Of a DNA stretch of 64,000 nucleotides, positions 9,188 to 18,136 are shown piece by piece; position 1 is the stretch's first letter; every line of letters starts with the position of its first letter. The position numbers and the translations under genes were made by a program. The notes under the pieces were generated by a model that had not been told where the DNA came from, did not search any database, and saw only the letters and a program-made list of their open reading frames with translations. This DNA comes from Puniceibacterium sp. IMCC21224 (GTDB taxonomy: Bacteria; Pseudomonadota; Alphaproteobacteria; Rhodobacterales; Rhodobacteraceae), in assembly GCF_001038505.1 (NCBI RefSeq), contig NZ_LDPY01000001.1, forward strand, positions 2,604,001 through 2,668,000, in the 5' to 3' direction.

Positions 9188-10369
9188 ATGCCCGTATTGT
9201 CCACTCGCATCACATCAATCAACGGCGGTGGTTCTGACGGGTGGGACGTGTTCAACCGCGCGCGCGCGATGATCGCCGCGGGGATTGATGTGACCGAACT
9301 GACCATCGGCGAACATGATATCCGTACCGACCCCGCGATCCTGAACGCAATGCATGCATCGGCGTTGAACGGGCATACCGGCTATGCTGCGGTGCCGGGT
9401 ACGAACGCCTTGCGCGACGCTGTCGCCACGCGCCTGACCCGGCAGACCGGAGTGGCCACCAACCGCGACAACGTGCTGATCACACCAGGCGGACAGGCGG
9501 CGCTGTTTGCGGCCCATGTCGCGGCCTGCTCTGCGGGCGATACGGCACTTTTTGTCGATCCGTTTTATGCCACCTATCCCGGCTCGATCCGCGCCGCCGG
9601 GGCGATACCGCAGGCGATCACCACACGGGCACGCGATCGTTTCCTGCCGCAGCGCGATGCCCTCGCGCTGGCCGCCATCGGGGCTGCGTCGCTGCTTATC
9701 AACACACCGAACAACCCGACCGGCACAGTTTATCCCCGTGAAACGCTGGACGACATTGCGACGGTTGTCCGCGATCACGATCTTTGGCTGATCTCGGACG
9801 AGGTGTATGACACCCAGGTCTGGGACGGCAGCCACATCTCGCCCCGCGCGCTACCGAGAATGGCCGAGCGCACGCTGGTCATCGGATCGATGTCCAAAAG
9901 CCACGCCATGACCGGCAGCCGTCTGGGATGGATCGTCGCACCCGAAGCAGTGATTACCCCGCTGATCGACCTTGCCACCAATACGACCTACGGCGTGCCG
10001 GGATATATTCAGGACGCCGCCCTGTTTGCGCTGGAACAAGGTTCGACGCTGGAAGAGGCTGTCGCCGCCCCGTTTCGCCGCCGCCGCATGCTGGCGCAAC
10101 AGATCCTTGGCGCGCAGTCCGTTGTCGGCCAGATCCCGTCGCAAGGCGCGATGTATGTGATGCTGGACATCCGCGCCACCGCGCTAAGCGGCGAAAGCTT
10201 TGCCAATGCCCTGCTGGATACCCATCATATCGCGGTGATGCCGGGTGAAAGCTTTGGCGCGTCAGCGGCAGGTCATGTCCGAGTGGCACTGACCGTAGCT
10301 GATGACGCATTGGCACAGGCGCTGGGAACCTTGTGCGAATTTGCCGCCGAACGCGCCACAGCACGCTGA
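9188..10369 (+). CDS. Class I/II aminotransferase, arginine:pyruvate transaminase-like
   Basis: A 393-residue fold-type I PLP aminotransferase. The family blocks GHTGYAAVPGTNALRDAV, INTPNNPTGTVYPRE and LISDEVYD are present, as is the Schiff-base lysine in SMSKSHAMTGSRLGW. The C-terminal Arg in AGHVRVAL would bind the substrate carboxylate. The pattern along the whole chain (AWD/GWD near the N-terminus, RTLVIGSMSKSHAMTG, GESFGASAAGHVR) closely follows Pseudomonas AruH as I remember it, so arginine- or broad-specificity pyruvate transaminase is a reasonable guess. An AAAGG ribosome site precedes the ATG. No arginine catabolic gene is adjacent. Confidence 0.85.
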   Translation: MPVLSTRITSINGGGSDGWDVFNRARAMIAAGIDVTELTIGEHDIRTDPAILNAMHASALNGHTGYAAVPGTNALRDAVATRLTRQTGVATNRDNVLITPGGQAALFAAHVAACSAGDTALFVDPFYATYPGSIRAAGAIPQAITTRARDRFLPQRDALALAAIGAASLLINTPNNPTGTVYPRETLDDIATVVRDHDLWLISDEVYDTQVWDGSHISPRALPRMAERTLVIGSMSKSHAMTGSRLGWIVAPEAVITPLIDLATNTTYGVPGYIQDAALFALEQGSTLEEAVAAPFRRRRMLAQQILGAQSVVGQIPSQGAMYVMLDIRATALSGESFANALLDTHHIAVMPGESFGASAAGHVRVALTVADDALAQALGTLCEFAAERATAR

Positions 10370-10516
10370 CCCGGCGCAGATGCAGGGTTCACCCGCTCAC
10401 CCGGGCGTCGCAGGCCGCCCGTAAAAATGTGGTCTGCGAAATGTTACGCGCCAGACGCCTTGATCACAAACACGCACTTTACCCAAGCGGGCAAGCTGCC
10501 CTAAAGTTGGTGGTGC

Positions 10517-10885
10517 ATGCATTTTACGGGGTACGCCGTGGCAAAGACACCCACTTCAACGATCCGCAACATCGGCCCCGCGTTTGAGGCGTCATTGACG
10601 CGCGCCGGTGTCGACTGCGCCGAGATGTTGCGCGATATCGGCGCACACGAGGCCTATCGACGGCTGCTGCTGAATGGATCACAGCCGCATTTCATCCCCT
10701 ACTACCTTCTGCATATGTCGCTTCAGGGGCGGCCCTGGAACGATTGCAAGGGCGACGAAAAGGCTGCGCTGCGGGTTCAGTTCGACGCGCTCAGGGTTGA
10801 GGTGGCGGGCACCGACGAAAAGGGCCGCTCCGATTTCGAAGCGGCCCTTGATGCCATTGGGGTGATCGACCGAAAACGTCGATAG
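10517..10885 (+). CDS. TfoX/Sxy C-terminal domain protein
   Basis: A 122-residue protein holding only the C-terminal helical half of TfoX/Sxy. The motif TIRNIGPAFEASLTRAGV is followed by MLRDIGAHEAYRRLL and the PWNDCKGDEKAALR tail. This region contains a helix-hairpin-helix-like element (RNIGP). It lacks the N-terminal TfoX domain linked to competence control in gamma-proteobacteria, so a competence role should not be assumed. An internal GTG at 10538 (giving VAKTPTST) is an alternative start with GGGG upstream. It is convergent with ndk. Confidence 0.8.
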   Translation: MHFTGYAVAKTPTSTIRNIGPAFEASLTRAGVDCAEMLRDIGAHEAYRRLLLNGSQPHFIPYYLLHMSLQGRPWNDCKGDEKAALRVQFDALRVEVAGTDEKGRSDFEAALDAIGVIDRKRR

Positions 10886-10919
10886 ACCCCGAATATATCG
10901 CTGAAATAGCGGGCCGGGT

Positions 10920-11342
10920 TTAGCCGACCAGTTCGAGACCCGAGAAGAAATACGCGATCTCTTCGGCGGCGGTTTCGGGGGCGTCCGAACCGTGGACCGA
11001 GTTTTCGCCAACCGATTCCGCAAATTCTGCGCGCACAGTACCAGCCGCCGCATCGGCGGGGTTGGTGGCGCCCATGACTTCACGGTTCTTGGTGATTGCG
11101 GATTCGCCTTCGAGAACCTGAACAACAACCGGCTCGGATGCCATGAATTCGCACAGCTCGTCGTAGAACGGACGCTCGGCGTGGACCTTGTAGAATTCGC
11201 CGGCCTGCGCTTTTGTCAGCTGGATGCGCTTTTGCGCCACGATCCGCAGACCCGCCTCTTCGAATTTGGCATTGATCTTGCCAGTCAGGTTCCGCTTGGT
11301 GGCGTCTGGCTTGATAATGCTCAGCGTGCGTTCGGTGACCAT
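10920..11342 (-). CDS. ndk: Nucleoside diphosphate kinase
   Basis: A 140-residue enzyme that transfers the gamma phosphate between nucleotides through a phospho-histidine, His117 in [11 protein letters not shown]. The N-terminal [10 protein letters not shown] (Lys11) and the Kpn-loop region GATNPADA are intact. The frame is open to 11375, but the extra eleven residues are not family-like, so I use ATG 11342. The length matches the family. Confidence 0.96.
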   Translation of the reverse strand: MVTERTLSIIKPDATKRNLTGKINAKFEEAGLRIVAQKRIQLTKAQAGEFYKVHAERPFYDELCEFMASEPVVVQVLEGESAITKNREVMGATNPADAAAGTVRAEFAESVGENSVHGSDAPETAAEEIAYFFSGLELVG

Positions 11343-11610
11343 GTGTCGTGCTCCATATGTCGCGAACCGGGACATTTGGCCCGGCGTGTTTACAATTGGC
11401 GCTGCGATACCATGCGCCCCTGCGCTTGGAAAGGGTTGTGACGCGCGGTTCTAAACAGATGTTGCGCCCTGCATTAACCCCACGGCAATCGCAACCCGCA
11501 CTCCGCCACTGTGGGCAGGTCGACGGCGCCGCAGCGATAATATCGTCCAGAACACATTCGACGCACGGTCTGTACTGGCCAGTGTCGCAACGCTCTGCTA
11601 AGGCGCGGCC

Positions 11611-13464
11611 ATGTTGAAGATTCAAGAAATAAACTACTCCGTTGAAGGCCGTCCGTTGATGGTCGAAGCCTCTGCAACCATTCCCGAAGGTCACAAGGTT
11701 GGTCTGGTCGGTGCCAATGGTGCGGGCAAAACAACGCTGTTCAAACTGATCCGCGGCGAACTGACGCTTGACAGTGGTATCATTTCGCTGCCCAGCCGCG
11801 CCAAGATCGGCGGGGTAGCCCAAGAGGTGCCAGCGTCGGAAACCTCGCTGATCGACACGGTGCTGGCCGCAGACACCGAGCGCGCCAAACTCATGGCCGA
11901 ATCCGAGACCGCGCAGGATGCGCATCGCATCGCGGAAATTCAGACTCGGCTGGCCGATATCGACGCCTGGTCCGCCGAAGCGCGCGCCGCGTCGATTCTC
12001 AAGGGTTTGGGTTTTGACGACGACGCGCAGAAAATGCCGTGCAGCGCCTTTTCCGGTGGCTGGCGGATGCGGGTGGCACTGGCGGGGGTACTCTTTGCGC
12101 AGCCCGACCTGCTGCTGCTGGACGAACCGACCAACTACCTCGACCTCGAAGGGGCGCTGTGGCTGGAATCCTATCTGGCCAAATATCCGCATACCGTCAT
12201 CATCATTTCGCACGACCGCGGACTGCTGAACCGCGCCGTTGGCGGAATCCTGCACCTCGAAGAGAAAAAGCTGACCTTCTGGAACGGTCCCTACGACCAG
12301 TTCGCCCGCCAGCGCGCCGAACAGCGTGCCGTGCTGACGTCGATGGCCAAAAAACAGCAGGCCCGCAAAGATCACCTGCAAAAATTCGTTGACCGGTTCA
12401 AGGCCAAGGCGTCCAAAGCCAAGCAGGCCCAGGCCCGTGTCAAGATGATCGAAAAGATGGACACGATCACCCCGCCCGAAGAGATGGCCAAGCGCGTGTT
12501 CAGCTTTCCGCAGCCGGACGAGCTGTCGCCGCCGATCATTCATATCGAAGGCGGGTCGACCGGCTATGGCGACACCCTGGTTCTCAGCCGACTGAATCTG
12601 CGCATTGATCAGGACGACCGCATCGCGCTTTTGGGTCGCAACGGTCAGGGCAAATCTACGCTGTCCAAACTGCTGTCGGACCGTCTGCCGCTGATGGACG
12701 GCAAGATGACCCGCTCAAACAAGCTAAGGATTGGCTATTTCGCCCAGCATCAGGTCGATGAACTGCATATCGACGAATCTCCCCTCTCGCACCTGCAACG
12801 GCTGCGCCCCAATACGATGCAGTCGAAACTGCGGGCCCAATTGGCGGGCTTTGGTCTGGGCGCCGATCAGGCAGACACCGAGGTCGGACGCTTGTCGGGT
12901 GGTCAAAAGGCGCGCCTGTCGCTGCTGCTGGCCACCATCGACGCACCCCATCTGCTGATCCTCGATGAGCCGACCAACCACCTCGACATCGAATCGCGCG
13001 AGGCATTGGTCGAGGCGCTGACCGCCTATTCCGGTGCTGTCATTCTGGTCAGCCACGACATGCACCTGCTCAGCATGGTCGCGGACCGGCTCTGGCTGGT
13101 CAAGGATGGTTCGGTCGCCCCCTACGAGGACGACCTCGAGGCGTATCGCAAGCTGTTGCTGCAACCCGACAAGCCCATCAAACCAGCGAAACCTATCCAG
13201 GAAAAACCCAAGCGCCCGTCGCGTGACGCGATTCTGGCGCTGCGCTCGGACGCCCGCAAAGGCGAGGAACGTGTCGCCAAGCTGAATGATATGCGTGACA
13301 AGCTGGCAAAAAAACTCGCCAATCCGGAGCTTTACGACGATACCCGTGCGGGCGAACTGGCCACCTGGAACAAAAAATACGCCGAGGTGATGGAGGCATT
13401 GGGCCGGGCAGAGGCACTGTGGATGGCCGCGCTGGAAAAGCTGGACGAAGCTGAGACCGTCTGA
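11611..13464 (+). CDS. ABC-F family ATPase
   Basis: A 617-residue soluble protein with two ATP-binding cassettes and no membrane segment, the ABC-F plan of ribosome-associated translation factors. Cassette 1 has Walker A GANGAGKTTL and signature FSGGWRMRV; cassette 2 has GRNGQGKSTL and LSGGQKARLS. Both have LLLDEPTNYLD or LILDEPTNHLD Walker B segments. The Lys/Gln-rich linker between them (RQRAEQRAVLTSMAKKQQARK) is the ribosomal interaction motif, and a coiled coil ends the protein from about residue 520. FSGGWRMRV and overall size fit the YheS-like or Uup-like subgroups. TAAGG precedes the ATG. It is divergent from ndk. Confidence 0.93.
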   Translation: MLKIQEINYSVEGRPLMVEASATIPEGHKVGLVGANGAGKTTLFKLIRGELTLDSGIISLPSRAKIGGVAQEVPASETSLIDTVLAADTERAKLMAESETAQDAHRIAEIQTRLADIDAWSAEARAASILKGLGFDDDAQKMPCSAFSGGWRMRVALAGVLFAQPDLLLLDEPTNYLDLEGALWLESYLAKYPHTVIIISHDRGLLNRAVGGILHLEEKKLTFWNGPYDQFARQRAEQRAVLTSMAKKQQARKDHLQKFVDRFKAKASKAKQAQARVKMIEKMDTITPPEEMAKRVFSFPQPDELSPPIIHIEGGSTGYGDTLVLSRLNLRIDQDDRIALLGRNGQGKSTLSKLLSDRLPLMDGKMTRSNKLRIGYFAQHQVDELHIDESPLSHLQRLRPNTMQSKLRAQLAGFGLGADQADTEVGRLSGGQKARLSLLLATIDAPHLLILDEPTNHLDIESREALVEALTAYSGAVILVSHDMHLLSMVADRLWLVKDGSVAPYEDDLEAYRKLLLQPDKPIKPAKPIQEKPKRPSRDAILALRSDARKGEERVAKLNDMRDKLAKKLANPELYDDTRAGELATWNKKYAEVMEALGRAEALWMAALEKLDEAETV

Positions 13465-13551
13465 CGCCCGTTCGGACGATTGAGGTCTGCGTGCTTATTG
13501 AAACAGCGCCCGGCCATTACGCCCATTGCAAGATCGACCTGCAATGCCTAA

Positions 13552-13582
13552 GGCTGCGCCCCTATGGACGCAGCCCTTTTAA
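13552..13582 (+). promoter_or_regulatory. Terminator-like hairpin enclosing the marC start codon
   Basis: GGCTGCG (13552-13558) and CGCAGCC (13569-13575) pair perfectly around a ten-base loop that contains the marC ATG (13564). CTTTTAA follows directly. The shape is that of an intrinsic terminator for the ABC-F gene, yet it also hides the only ribosome-site-like AAGG and the start codon of marC. It may therefore act as both terminator and translational gate. Confidence 0.6.
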
Positions 13583-14184
13583 TCCCCGCCTTTGTCACCC
13601 TGTTTGTGGTGATCGACCCGATCGGTTTGACGCCAATCTTTATTGCCTTGACCGCCGGGGCAGATGCACGCCACCGGCGCGCGGTCGCCTATCGCGCCTG
13701 TCTTGTCGGTGCCGGCGTGTTGTTCCTTTTCGCATTTCTCGGCGAATCCGTGCTGAACTTTATCGGCATTTCGATGCCCGCTTTTCGCATTTCGGGGGGA
13801 ATCCTGCTGTTCCTGACCGCGCTGGATATGCTGTTTGAACGGCGCAACAAGCGGCGCGAGGACAAGACCTCCACGCCACAGGACATGCCCGATCCGTCAG
13901 TCTTTCCGATTGCGATCCCGCTTATTGCCGGTCCCGGCGCCATTGCCTCGATTATTTTGCTGACCGGACAGGCTCAGGGCGCGGTTGGCATGGCCTCGGT
14001 GCTGGGTGTGCTGATCGCCGTTCTGCTGATCGTGCTGCTGCTCTTTCTCTCAGCCGGGGTTATCGAACGGATGCTGGGAACAACTGGAATCACGGTTGTG
14101 ACGCGGCTTTTGGGAATGTTGCTGGCGGCACTGTCGGTCCAGTTTGTGCTGGACGGGCTGCGTGCCTTTGGTCTGGCCAGCTAG
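13564..14184 (+). CDS. MarC family inner-membrane protein
   Basis: A 206-residue protein with six predicted membrane helices. The MarC hallmark FVVIDPIGLTPIFIALT lies near residues 14-30, and FPIAIPLIAGPGAIASIILL, the second half of the internal duplication, lies near 117-136. MarC was once tied to multiple antibiotic resistance, but that was later withdrawn, so no function should be inferred. The start codon lies in the loop of a terminator-like hairpin. Confidence 0.92.
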   Translation: MDAALLIPAFVTLFVVIDPIGLTPIFIALTAGADARHRRAVAYRACLVGAGVLFLFAFLGESVLNFIGISMPAFRISGGILLFLTALDMLFERRNKRREDKTSTPQDMPDPSVFPIAIPLIAGPGAIASIILLTGQAQGAVGMASVLGVLIAVLLIVLLLFLSAGVIERMLGTTGITVVTRLLGMLLAALSVQFVLDGLRAFGLAS

Positions 14185-14260
14185 ACGTGGGATACTGCGC
14201 ACCTTCAAAACCCGCGCGCTACCCCCTATCTGATCTGTGTAACTGACAGACAGGCGGCAC

Positions 14261-14842
14261 ATGTCTTCGAATGATTTTGGAAATCTGATCTACCTTGTCA
14301 TTCTTGGCGCGGTGCTGGTGTTCTGGGTCCTGGTGCAGAATCGGGGCAACCTGTCGCGCACATTTCAGAATGCGGCGGTCTGGGGCCTGATCTTTGTCGG
14401 CACGATCGCGGCCATCGGTATGTGGGGGGACATCCGCCAGACCGTGCGCCCCAGTCAGGCGGTCTTTGCCGATTCCGGCCGGGTCGAGCTGCCACGCGCA
14501 CCCGACGGACACTATTATGTGACCCTGACGATCAATGATACGCCGGTACGGTTTGTCGTCGACACCGGTGCCAGCGGCGTGGTTCTGACGGCTGACGATG
14601 CCGGGCGGATTGGACTGAATGCCGCCGGTCTGGCCTATTTTTCCGAAGCGATGACAGCCAATGGGCCGGTGCGCACTGCCCCTGTGACACTGGACAGCGT
14701 GCAGTTGGGGCCGTTCATCGACAAGCGCGTCGGCGCCTACGTCAACGAGGGCGAGATGGAGCAATCTCTGCTTGGCATGACCTATTTGCAACGCTTTGAC
14801 CGGCTTGAAATTTCCGGCGGTAAAATGATCCTGGAACGCTAA
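14261..14842 (+). CDS. Membrane-anchored retropepsin-like aspartic protease (TIGR02281 type)
   Basis: A 193-residue protein with two N-terminal hydrophobic helices (about 8-24 and 41-58) followed by a single retropepsin domain. The active-site motif is FVVDTGASGVVLT, and the strand ESLLGMTYLQRF-like segment (QSLLGMTYLQRFD) near the C-terminus is the family's second signature. One domain per chain implies a dimer, facing the periplasm if the second helix exits. The alphaproteobacterial group is conserved but its substrates are unknown. Confidence 0.88.
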   Translation: MSSNDFGNLIYLVILGAVLVFWVLVQNRGNLSRTFQNAAVWGLIFVGTIAAIGMWGDIRQTVRPSQAVFADSGRVELPRAPDGHYYVTLTINDTPVRFVVDTGASGVVLTADDAGRIGLNAAGLAYFSEAMTANGPVRTAPVTLDSVQLGPFIDKRVGAYVNEGEMEQSLLGMTYLQRFDRLEISGGKMILER

Positions 14843-14943
14843 CCGCCCTAGCTGCCGCGATGAGTGAGCAGTCAACCACAACGTATTTATTCAGATTCAC
14901 TTCTCGTGATATGGTGTGCGCCCGGTCCGGCGCCGACCCAAGA

Positions 14944-15399
14944 TCAGGCCTCGGCCTTTTTCTTCCAGCGCCCGGTTTCTTCGGACCAGTATTGCGCCTT
15001 GCACCCGGCCCCGGTCAGCAACCGCCACTGGCCGCGCGCCTGATCCAGCGCCTGCGCATCGTGGCCGTCGAACAGCACACAAACCCGTTCCAGCGCCTGC
15101 ACTTCGTCTGGCCCGACCTCGGCGCCATCGACGCTCATCAGACAGGCCGGATTGTTGGCGGCAGCCCCGGTTGTCAACAGGACGGGCTGCGCCGCATCAT
15201 GCGGCCCGCCCGCCAGCCCGTGTGGCAGAAACCCCTCTTCGGGCCCCAGCCACAGCCGTTCGTCCAGCCAGCCCATCCGCGCCGCATCGCGCCCCCGCAC
15301 GGCAACGCGCCAGTCATTCGCCAGCGCGCGCCCCAGCAGTTGCGGCAATACCACCTCAAGCGGGTTATGCGTCAGGTGATAGAAATAGGCCGCCCCCAT
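14944..15399 (-). CDS. holC: DNA polymerase III subunit chi
   Basis: A 151-residue chi subunit of the clamp-loader complex, which links the loader to single-strand-binding protein. Landmarks are the N-terminal YFYHLTHNPLEVVLPQLLGRAL, the ERVCVLFDGHD strand and the C-terminal AQYWSEETGRWKKKAEA, which ends in the usual basic tail. It starts five bases after the pepA stop, so the two are co-transcribed; pepA-holC adjacency is common in proteobacteria. Confidence 0.93.
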   Translation of the reverse strand: MGAAYFYHLTHNPLEVVLPQLLGRALANDWRVAVRGRDAARMGWLDERLWLGPEEGFLPHGLAGGPHDAAQPVLLTTGAAANNPACLMSVDGAEVGPDEVQALERVCVLFDGHDAQALDQARGQWRLLTGAGCKAQYWSEETGRWKKKAEA

Positions 15400-15404
15400 T
15401 GCGC

Positions 15405-16874
15405 TCAGTCCCGTTCGAACCGTTCAGCCACCAGCCGGTTCAGCGTCATGACGCCCCAGCCGGTCGCGCCCTTGGTCGACAGCACCAGATCCCGCGGCAC
15501 ATGCGCCACCCCGGCGATATCGATGTGAATCCACGGCGTCTCGTCCTTGACGAACCGGCGCAGGAATTCGGTGGCGGTGATCGACCCGGCAGGCCGGCCA
15601 CCCGAGTTTTTGACATCCGCCATCGGCGTTTTGATCAGGTCGGCATAGGCCCCGCCCATCGGCATCCGCCATGCGCCCTCTTGTTCGGCCTCGGCCGCCT
15701 TAAGCAGGCCGGCACACAGGGCGTCATCATTCGAATAGATTGCCGCGTTTTCGTGCCCCAGTGCGACGATGCAGGCACCGGTCAACGTGGCAAGGTCGAT
15801 CATCGCAGAGGGCTTATAAGTTTCCTGTGCATACCACATGACGTCAGACAGGACGAGCCGCCCCTCGGCATCGGTGTTGATGATCTCGATCGTGTCGCCC
15901 TTCATCGAGGTGACAACATCGCCGGGCCGCATCGCAGCAGCATCCGGCATGTTTTCGACCAGCCCGACCAGACCGACCACATTCGCCTTGGCCCCGCGCA
16001 GCGCCAGCGCCCGCATCGTACCGGCGACAACACCCGCGCCGCCCATATCCATCGTCATGGATTCCATGCCAGCGGCGGCTTTCAGCGAAATGCCGCCAGT
16101 GTCGAACACCACCCCTTTGCCGACCAATGCCAACGGCGCCTCGTCCCCGCCGCCGTTCCAGCGCATGACAACCACCTTGGATGGCGTGACGGACCCCTGC
16201 CCGACCGCCAGCAGCGCGTTCATACCCAATTCGGCCAGCCGATCCTCTTCCAGCACCTCGACCTCGACCCCGAGATCGCGCAACCCTTCTAGACGGGCGG
16301 CAAATTCGACCGTGGTCAGCACATTGGCAGGTTCATTCACCAGATCGCGAGTAAACGCGACACCCTGGGCCACCGCCATCAGCGCAGCGGCCTCGGCTGC
16401 GACGCTGTCAGGATTCGAACAGGCCAACACTGCGGGTTCCGGCAGTTCGCCTTTGTCGGTGCGATGATCGGTAAAGGCGTAGCCGCGCAATGCCAGACCA
16501 AAACCAACCTCGGCCGCGCGCGACTGACTTTCGCACAGCACCAGAATGCCTGCACTGCCTGCCATACGCGCCAACGCCGCGCCAGCCTTGCGGGCTTCGG
16601 CCACCGAAGGGCGGCGATCAAGACGCACCAGATCCAGCGCCTCGGCGGCGAGTCCGACGGGGAAAGACAAGCTCAGCACGTCGCCGGTCTTGAGCTTTTC
16701 CCAGCGCTCAGATTCGACCGCCCGCGCCACCGCACCTTTGGTCAGCCGGTTCAGCCTCCGTGCGCCAATGCTCAGCTTGCCGTCCGGCGTCACAAACACT
16801 GCGATGTGGCCGGTTGCATCAGGCAGAGCCGGTAAATTCACCGCGTCGAACGTGATCTTGCGCAATTCTGTCAT
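15405..16874 (-). CDS. pepA: Leucyl aminopeptidase (M17)
   Basis: A 489-residue cytosolic dizinc aminopeptidase. Metal and catalytic residues are visible in VGKGVVFDTGGISLKAAAG and MTMDMGGAGV, and in the M17 signature NTDAEGRLVLSD. The N-terminal regulatory domain (about 1-160) is present. GAGGA lies upstream of the ATG. It is divergent from lptF across about 130 bases, an arrangement seen in E. coli too. Confidence 0.96.
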   Translation of the reverse strand: MTELRKITFDAVNLPALPDATGHIAVFVTPDGKLSIGARRLNRLTKGAVARAVESERWEKLKTGDVLSLSFPVGLAAEALDLVRLDRRPSVAEARKAGAALARMAGSAGILVLCESQSRAAEVGFGLALRGYAFTDHRTDKGELPEPAVLACSNPDSVAAEAAALMAVAQGVAFTRDLVNEPANVLTTVEFAARLEGLRDLGVEVEVLEEDRLAELGMNALLAVGQGSVTPSKVVVMRWNGGGDEAPLALVGKGVVFDTGGISLKAAAGMESMTMDMGGAGVVAGTMRALALRGAKANVVGLVGLVENMPDAAAMRPGDVVTSMKGDTIEIINTDAEGRLVLSDVMWYAQETYKPSAMIDLATLTGACIVALGHENAAIYSNDDALCAGLLKAAEAEQEGAWRMPMGGAYADLIKTPMADVKNSGGRPAGSITATEFLRRFVKDETPWIHIDIAGVAHVPRDLVLSTKGATGWGVMTLNRLVAERFERD

Positions 16875-17002
16875 GTCATCATCCTCACATCTGTTTGTCC
16901 CAAGAGGTAATGCCCAAAGGAACCATTGACCAGAGCGACCTTTTCCCCGGCCTCAACACCCGATATGGTCACGCCAACGCTGCTGTGACCGGGGAGAGAC
17001 GA

Positions 17003-18136
17003 TTGGCCAGATTCGACAGATACGTGCTGTCGCAACTCATGGTGATGTTCGGATTCTTCGCACTCGTTCTGGTGTCGGTCTACTGGGTCAACCGCGCGGT
17101 GATCCTGTTCGACAGACTGATTGCGGACGGGCATACGGCGGGGGTGTTCCTTGAATTCACCGCGCTGAGTTTGCCCAACGTGATCCGCATGGTGCTGCCG
17201 ATGGCGTCCTTTGCCGCGGCGGTCTATGTCACCAACCGGATGAGTGCAGAGTCCGAACTGACTGTGGTACAGGCCACAGGGTTTTCGCCCTGGCAGTTGG
17301 CCCGCCCGGTGCTGTGCTTTGGCCTGATCATCGCGGCGATGATGATGGTGCTGACGCATTTCCTCGTCCCCGCCAGCCTGGCCCAACTGCGCGAACGCGA
17401 GACCGAGATATCGGGATCTCTCAGCGCGCGGCTGCTGCGCGACGGCGTGTTCCTGCATCCGGCCAAGGGCGTGACGTTCTATATCCGCAACATCACGGAT
17501 GAGGGCGAGCTGCGCGATGTGTTCCTGTCGGACCGCCGACAAGAGGATCGCGCAGTGATCTACACCGCCCAGAGCGCCTATGTCCTGCGCGATGCTGAGG
17601 GCCCCAAGCTGGTGATGCGGTCGGGTCTGGCGCAAACCCTGGTGCGCGACGGAGAGCGATTGTCGACCACCAATTTCGCCGATCTCACCTATGATATCAG
17701 CGCATTGATCACCGCCGATGGTCCGGGCCGACGCAAGCGCGAATTCATCCCCACATCCGAGCTGCTGCTCGACACCGACGCCGTCGCCGAAGAGGCGCGC
17801 GACACACGTGGAGAGATCCTCGAAGAGGCGCATATGCGGTTCCAGCAACCGATTCTGGCGGTGGTCGCGGCGCTGATCGGCTATTCGGCGCTGATGGTCG
17901 GCGGTTTCAGCCGATTTGGCGTCGGCAAGCAAATCGTCGGCGCGATCTTTCTGCTGGTGGTGATCAAGCTGGCGGAAAGTGCCGTCAGCGATCCGGTGCG
18001 GGCCAACGCCGCGCTCTGGCCGCTGATCTATCTGCCGTCGCTGATCGGGCTGGTGATCTCTGGCCTGCTGCTGCGTGCGGCCAGCCGCAGCCGGACCCCG
18101 CGCCGGTGGCGCGGCAAACGGGCTGTGACAGCATGA
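17003..18136 (+). CDS. lptF: LPS export ABC transporter permease LptF
   Basis: One of two permeases of the LptB2FG machine that extracts lipopolysaccharide from the inner membrane. About 377 residues: three membrane helices (FGFFALVLVSVYWVNRAV first), a large periplasmic beta-jellyroll (roughly 120-265), then three more helices. I choose the TTG at 17003 (LARFDRYVLSQLM), which has GGGGAGAG five bases upstream and matches where the family begins; the frame is open from 16895 but its first 36 codons look non-coding. It overlaps lptG by four bases. Confidence 0.92.
   Translation: MARFDRYVLSQLMVMFGFFALVLVSVYWVNRAVILFDRLIADGHTAGVFLEFTALSLPNVIRMVLPMASFAAAVYVTNRMSAESELTVVQATGFSPWQLARPVLCFGLIIAAMMMVLTHFLVPASLAQLRERETEISGSLSARLLRDGVFLHPAKGVTFYIRNITDEGELRDVFLSDRRQEDRAVIYTAQSAYVLRDAEGPKLVMRSGLAQTLVRDGERLSTTNFADLTYDISALITADGPGRRKREFIPTSELLLDTDAVAEEARDTRGEILEEAHMRFQQPILAVVAALIGYSALMVGGFSRFGVGKQIVGAIFLLVVIKLAESAVSDPVRANAALWPLIYLPSLIGLVISGLLLRAASRSRTPRRWRGKRAVTA

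Noticed and set aside
10517..10885. Reading the TfoX-domain protein as a competence regulator
   Set aside because: Only the C-terminal half is present and no competence gene is nearby.
11080..12543. A 487-codon minus-strand frame over the ABC-F gene extending into ndk
   Set aside because: Antisense to the ABC-F coding sequence and in a wrong frame through ndk; no conserved motif.
13564..14184. Calling MarC an antibiotic resistance gene
   Set aside because: The historical link to multiple resistance was not upheld; the sequence gives no such evidence.
14916..16292. A 458-codon plus-strand frame over holC and pepA
   Set aside because: Antisense shadow with Arg/Pro-rich sequence.
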